Assembly (NCBI GenBank): GCA_045655245.1
Contig: JAZOOX010000006.1
Span: 1 to 31,772 of the forward strand
DNA length: 31,772 nt
Origin: RGIG8785 sp045655245
GTDB lineage: Bacteria > Bacillota > Clostridia > RGIG8785
Direction of reading: 5' to 3'
The position numbers and the translations under genes are program-made. Below the pieces are notes generated by a model. The model was not told where the DNA came from. It was given only the letters and a program-made list of their open reading frames with translations, and made no database searches. Every line of letters begins with the position of its first letter. Within the stretch, counting starts at the first letter, position 1. Shown here piece after piece: positions 30,599-31,772 of the stretch.

Positions 30599-30919
30599 AT
30601 GCCCAATTTAAGTTGTAATGTTACCAACTGTACCAACAACAAAGACAATTACTGTTGTATCAGTCACATTAATGTCGGCGGATTCGGCGCCGTAAAACCC
30701 TGTGATACCTGTTGCGAAAGTTATGCACCCCAAATGGGTACCCAAAACGCCACTTATCATGAAAACCGTGTGGTGGATATCCTTTGTAAGGCGACCCATT
30801 GCACTTATAACGAACAGCAGAAGTGCAGTGCGCCTCAGGTTGACATCGGCGGACATTCGGCTTGCACCTGCGGCGAGACCGAGTGTCGCACCTTTGTTTG
30901 TGACATCAACAGAAAGTAA
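30599..30919 (+). CDS. Protein with two DUF1540 domains (106 aa)
   Basis: Two Cys-rich repeats are visible: residues 6-43 (CNVTNCTNNKDNYCC..INVGG) and 63-99 (CKATHCTYNEQQKCSAPQVDIGG, then TECRTF). The pattern Cys-x4-Cys-x7-Cys-x3-Ile-x-Val-Gly-Gly is DUF1540, a small Clostridia domain thought to bind metal but without known function. The ATG at 30599 follows AAAGGAGG; an in-frame ATG at 30566 lacks a ribosome site. A bidirectional terminator follows. It is divergent from the VanZ gene. Confidence 0.88.
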   Translation: MPNLSCNVTNCTNNKDNYCCISHINVGGFGAVKPCDTCCESYAPQMGTQNATYHENRVVDILCKATHCTYNEQQKCSAPQVDIGGHSACTCGETECRTFVCDINRK

Positions 30920-30925
30920 AAGAAA

Positions 30926-30953
30926 AGCGGTGAGAATACTCACCGCTCTTTTT
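30926..30953. terminator. Bidirectional intrinsic terminator
   Basis: AGCGGTGAG (30926-30934) and CTCACCGCT (30939-30947) form a perfect 9-bp stem with AATA loop and an A-run and T-run on either side. It serves the DUF1540 gene and the convergent ECF gene. Confidence 0.92.
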
Positions 30954-31474
30954 TAGCGCAACTTGTTGAAGTAAGGTTTTTCCAACGGCTTGTAAATAAT
31001 CAGAGCCAAAGCAAAGTCAATCAGATAGTGCAATGCAGTACCGATTAAAATCAGACCCATGGTGTAGTTTAAGGTCAATCCCTTTAAGTCAATACCCATG
31101 GAAACATACAACAGCCAAACAACCAGCGCCTCTAACCCGGCGTGTACAGCAGCGGTGACGATGAAGGTCAGCCACATGGGCTGCTTTTTCTGAATCATAT
31201 ATCCGCCCAGCAGAGCAAAGGGGATATGCATTGCTGCACGAAGCCCGATAATGGGGTTCATGGCAAAGCAGAAGCCGATGGCAGAACCTGCCGAAACGGC
31301 GGCGCCCATCCAAGGAGCGATAAACATTGCCAGGACAATGGGGGTATGTGCGGCCAGGGTCGCAGTGAAAACGCCGTCCATATACAGTTTCGGCATCAAG
31401 AACGGAACCATAATAGCGATGGCCGTAAAGAGCGCTGCTAAAACCAACTGATGAATGTGTTTGGACGATTGCAT
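30953..31474 (-). CDS. ECF transporter S component (173 aa)
   Basis: A small membrane protein with about six helices and a positively charged end, as in substrate-binding S components of energy-coupling factor transporters. The LAALFTAIAIMVPFLMPKLYM start, the AAHTPIVLAMFIAPWMGAAVSAGSAIGF block (41-68) and RAAMHIPFALLGG (79-91) resemble niacin-type NiaX-like S components, but I cannot fix the vitamin. The shared ATPase and T subunits are not in the window, which is normal for group II ECF systems. The start follows an AAAGAGGT site. It has its own sigma-A promoter and ends at the shared terminator. No clear riboswitch was found in its short leader. Confidence 0.75.
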   Translation of the reverse strand: MQSSKHIHQLVLAALFTAIAIMVPFLMPKLYMDGVFTATLAAHTPIVLAMFIAPWMGAAVSAGSAIGFCFAMNPIIGLRAAMHIPFALLGGYMIQKKQPMWLTFIVTAAVHAGLEALVVWLLYVSMGIDLKGLTLNYTMGLILIGTALHYLIDFALALIIYKPLEKPYFNKLR

Positions 31475-31509
31475 ACAAGAAGACCTCTTTTCGTTAGTAA
31501 TTTAACAAT

Positions 31510-31538
31510 ATTATACTCCTTTGAGGATGAAAAATCAA
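31510..31538 (-). promoter_or_regulatory. Sigma-A promoter of the ECF S component gene
   Basis: On the minus strand TTGATT (31533-31538), 17 bp, perfect TATAAT (31510-31515). It begins just after the stop codon of the dehydrogenase gene. Confidence 0.85.
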
Positions 31539-31545
31539 GTGTTTT

Positions 31546-31772
31546 TTAGGGAATCCGAATCTCATTTCCTGATTCTTTCCCCGCGAAAAAGGCATCCAGA
31601 TTAGAAAGGGTCACTTCTGCAATGTGATAAAGTGCCTCCTCGGTAAAAAACGCCTGATGAGAAGTAATGATCACGTTGGGGCGGGAGACCAATAACGAAA
31701 GAGTCTCGTCCTGTACGGGGGTGTCCGACACATCCTCGAAAAAGACTTCCTCTTCTTCCTCGTAAACATCCA
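31546..31772 (-). CDS. D-lactate dehydrogenase (D-2-hydroxyacid dehydrogenase), C-terminal fragment
   Basis: Only the last 75 or so residues are in the window; the gene continues past the right edge. The frame reads DVYEEEEEVFFED, then a VQDETLSLL helix, then PNVIITSHQAFFTEEALYHIAEVTLSNLDAF. The DVYEEE...FFED and HQAFFTEEAL patterns are typical of fermentative D-lactate dehydrogenases, and the His of SHQAFFT is the catalytic acid/base. The enzyme reduces pyruvate to D-lactate with NADH. Related D-2-hydroxyacid dehydrogenases are less likely given these motifs. No terminator is visible after the stop, only the promoter of the next gene. Confidence 0.88.
   Translation of the reverse strand, partial: DVYEEEEEVFFEDVSDTPVQDETLSLLVSRPNVIITSHQAFFTEEALYHIAEVTLSNLDAFFAGKESGNEIRIP

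Noticed and set aside
31475..31509. Possible vitamin riboswitch before the ECF S component gene.
   Set aside because: The leader between promoter and start is only about 30 bases, too short for known vitamin riboswitches.

Overview
The window looks like chromosomal DNA of a low-to-medium GC, Gram-positive, endospore-forming Bacillota of the Clostridia type, most likely an uncultured gut-type anaerobe. This is an inference from gene content: RNase M5, a DivIVA-like protein, a YqhQ/DUF1385 protein, tandem DUF1540 domains, a PdaA-type spore-cortex deacetylase, SLH-anchored surface proteins and D-lactate dehydrogenase. Promoters are classic sigma-A type (TTGaca, 17 bp, TAtaAT) and genes have strong AGGAGG-type ribosome sites. 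No rRNA, tRNA, CRISPR array, insertion sequence or intact prophage was seen.

Layout. 1-4320: two tandem SGNH-type (sialate O-acetylesterase-like) carbohydrate esterases; the first is cut by the window edge. 4373-4537: a 54-residue small protein. 4567-6245 (minus): an AT-rich module of two DUF4230 proteins and a TM2 protein, preceded by an unusual leader with a strong promoter, a multi-stem RNA ending in an intrinsic terminator, and a 22-bp perfect palindrome. The module is bounded on both sides by terminators with the same 8-bp stem. 6315-8244 (minus): tcdA and a DUF1015 gene. 8459-8917: a small membrane protein. 8954-11560 (minus): an S-layer-like protein with three N-terminal SLH domains. 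11817-14917: an elongation/division operon of FHA protein, RodA/FtsW polymerase and class B PBP. 14973-18537: a tightly packed operon of DivIVA-like protein, DUF1385 protein, prmC, queG and rnmV.

18707-27890 is a surface-protein locus: an orphan solute-binding lipoprotein, a second S-layer-like protein paralogous to the one at 8954-11560, a protein with tandem Ig-like domains and three C-terminal SLH domains, and a large secreted protein with no visible anchor. The promoters of the lipoprotein gene and the S-layer gene share an unusual layout, including an identical 10-base element just after the -10 box, which suggests co-regulation.

27938-31772: a membrane protein, pdaA, a pair of small genes (a Cys-rich protein and a phage-type sigma-region-4-like protein), a VanZ-family protein overlapping tail-to-tail with the latter, a DUF1540 protein, an ECF transporter S component and the 3' end of a D-lactate dehydrogenase gene.

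Most of the window serves the cell envelope: peptidoglycan polymerisation and cross-linking, cortex modification, SLH-anchored surface layer and membrane proteins. The least explained parts are the DUF4230/TM2 module with its leader RNA and the surface-protein locus with its paired promoters.
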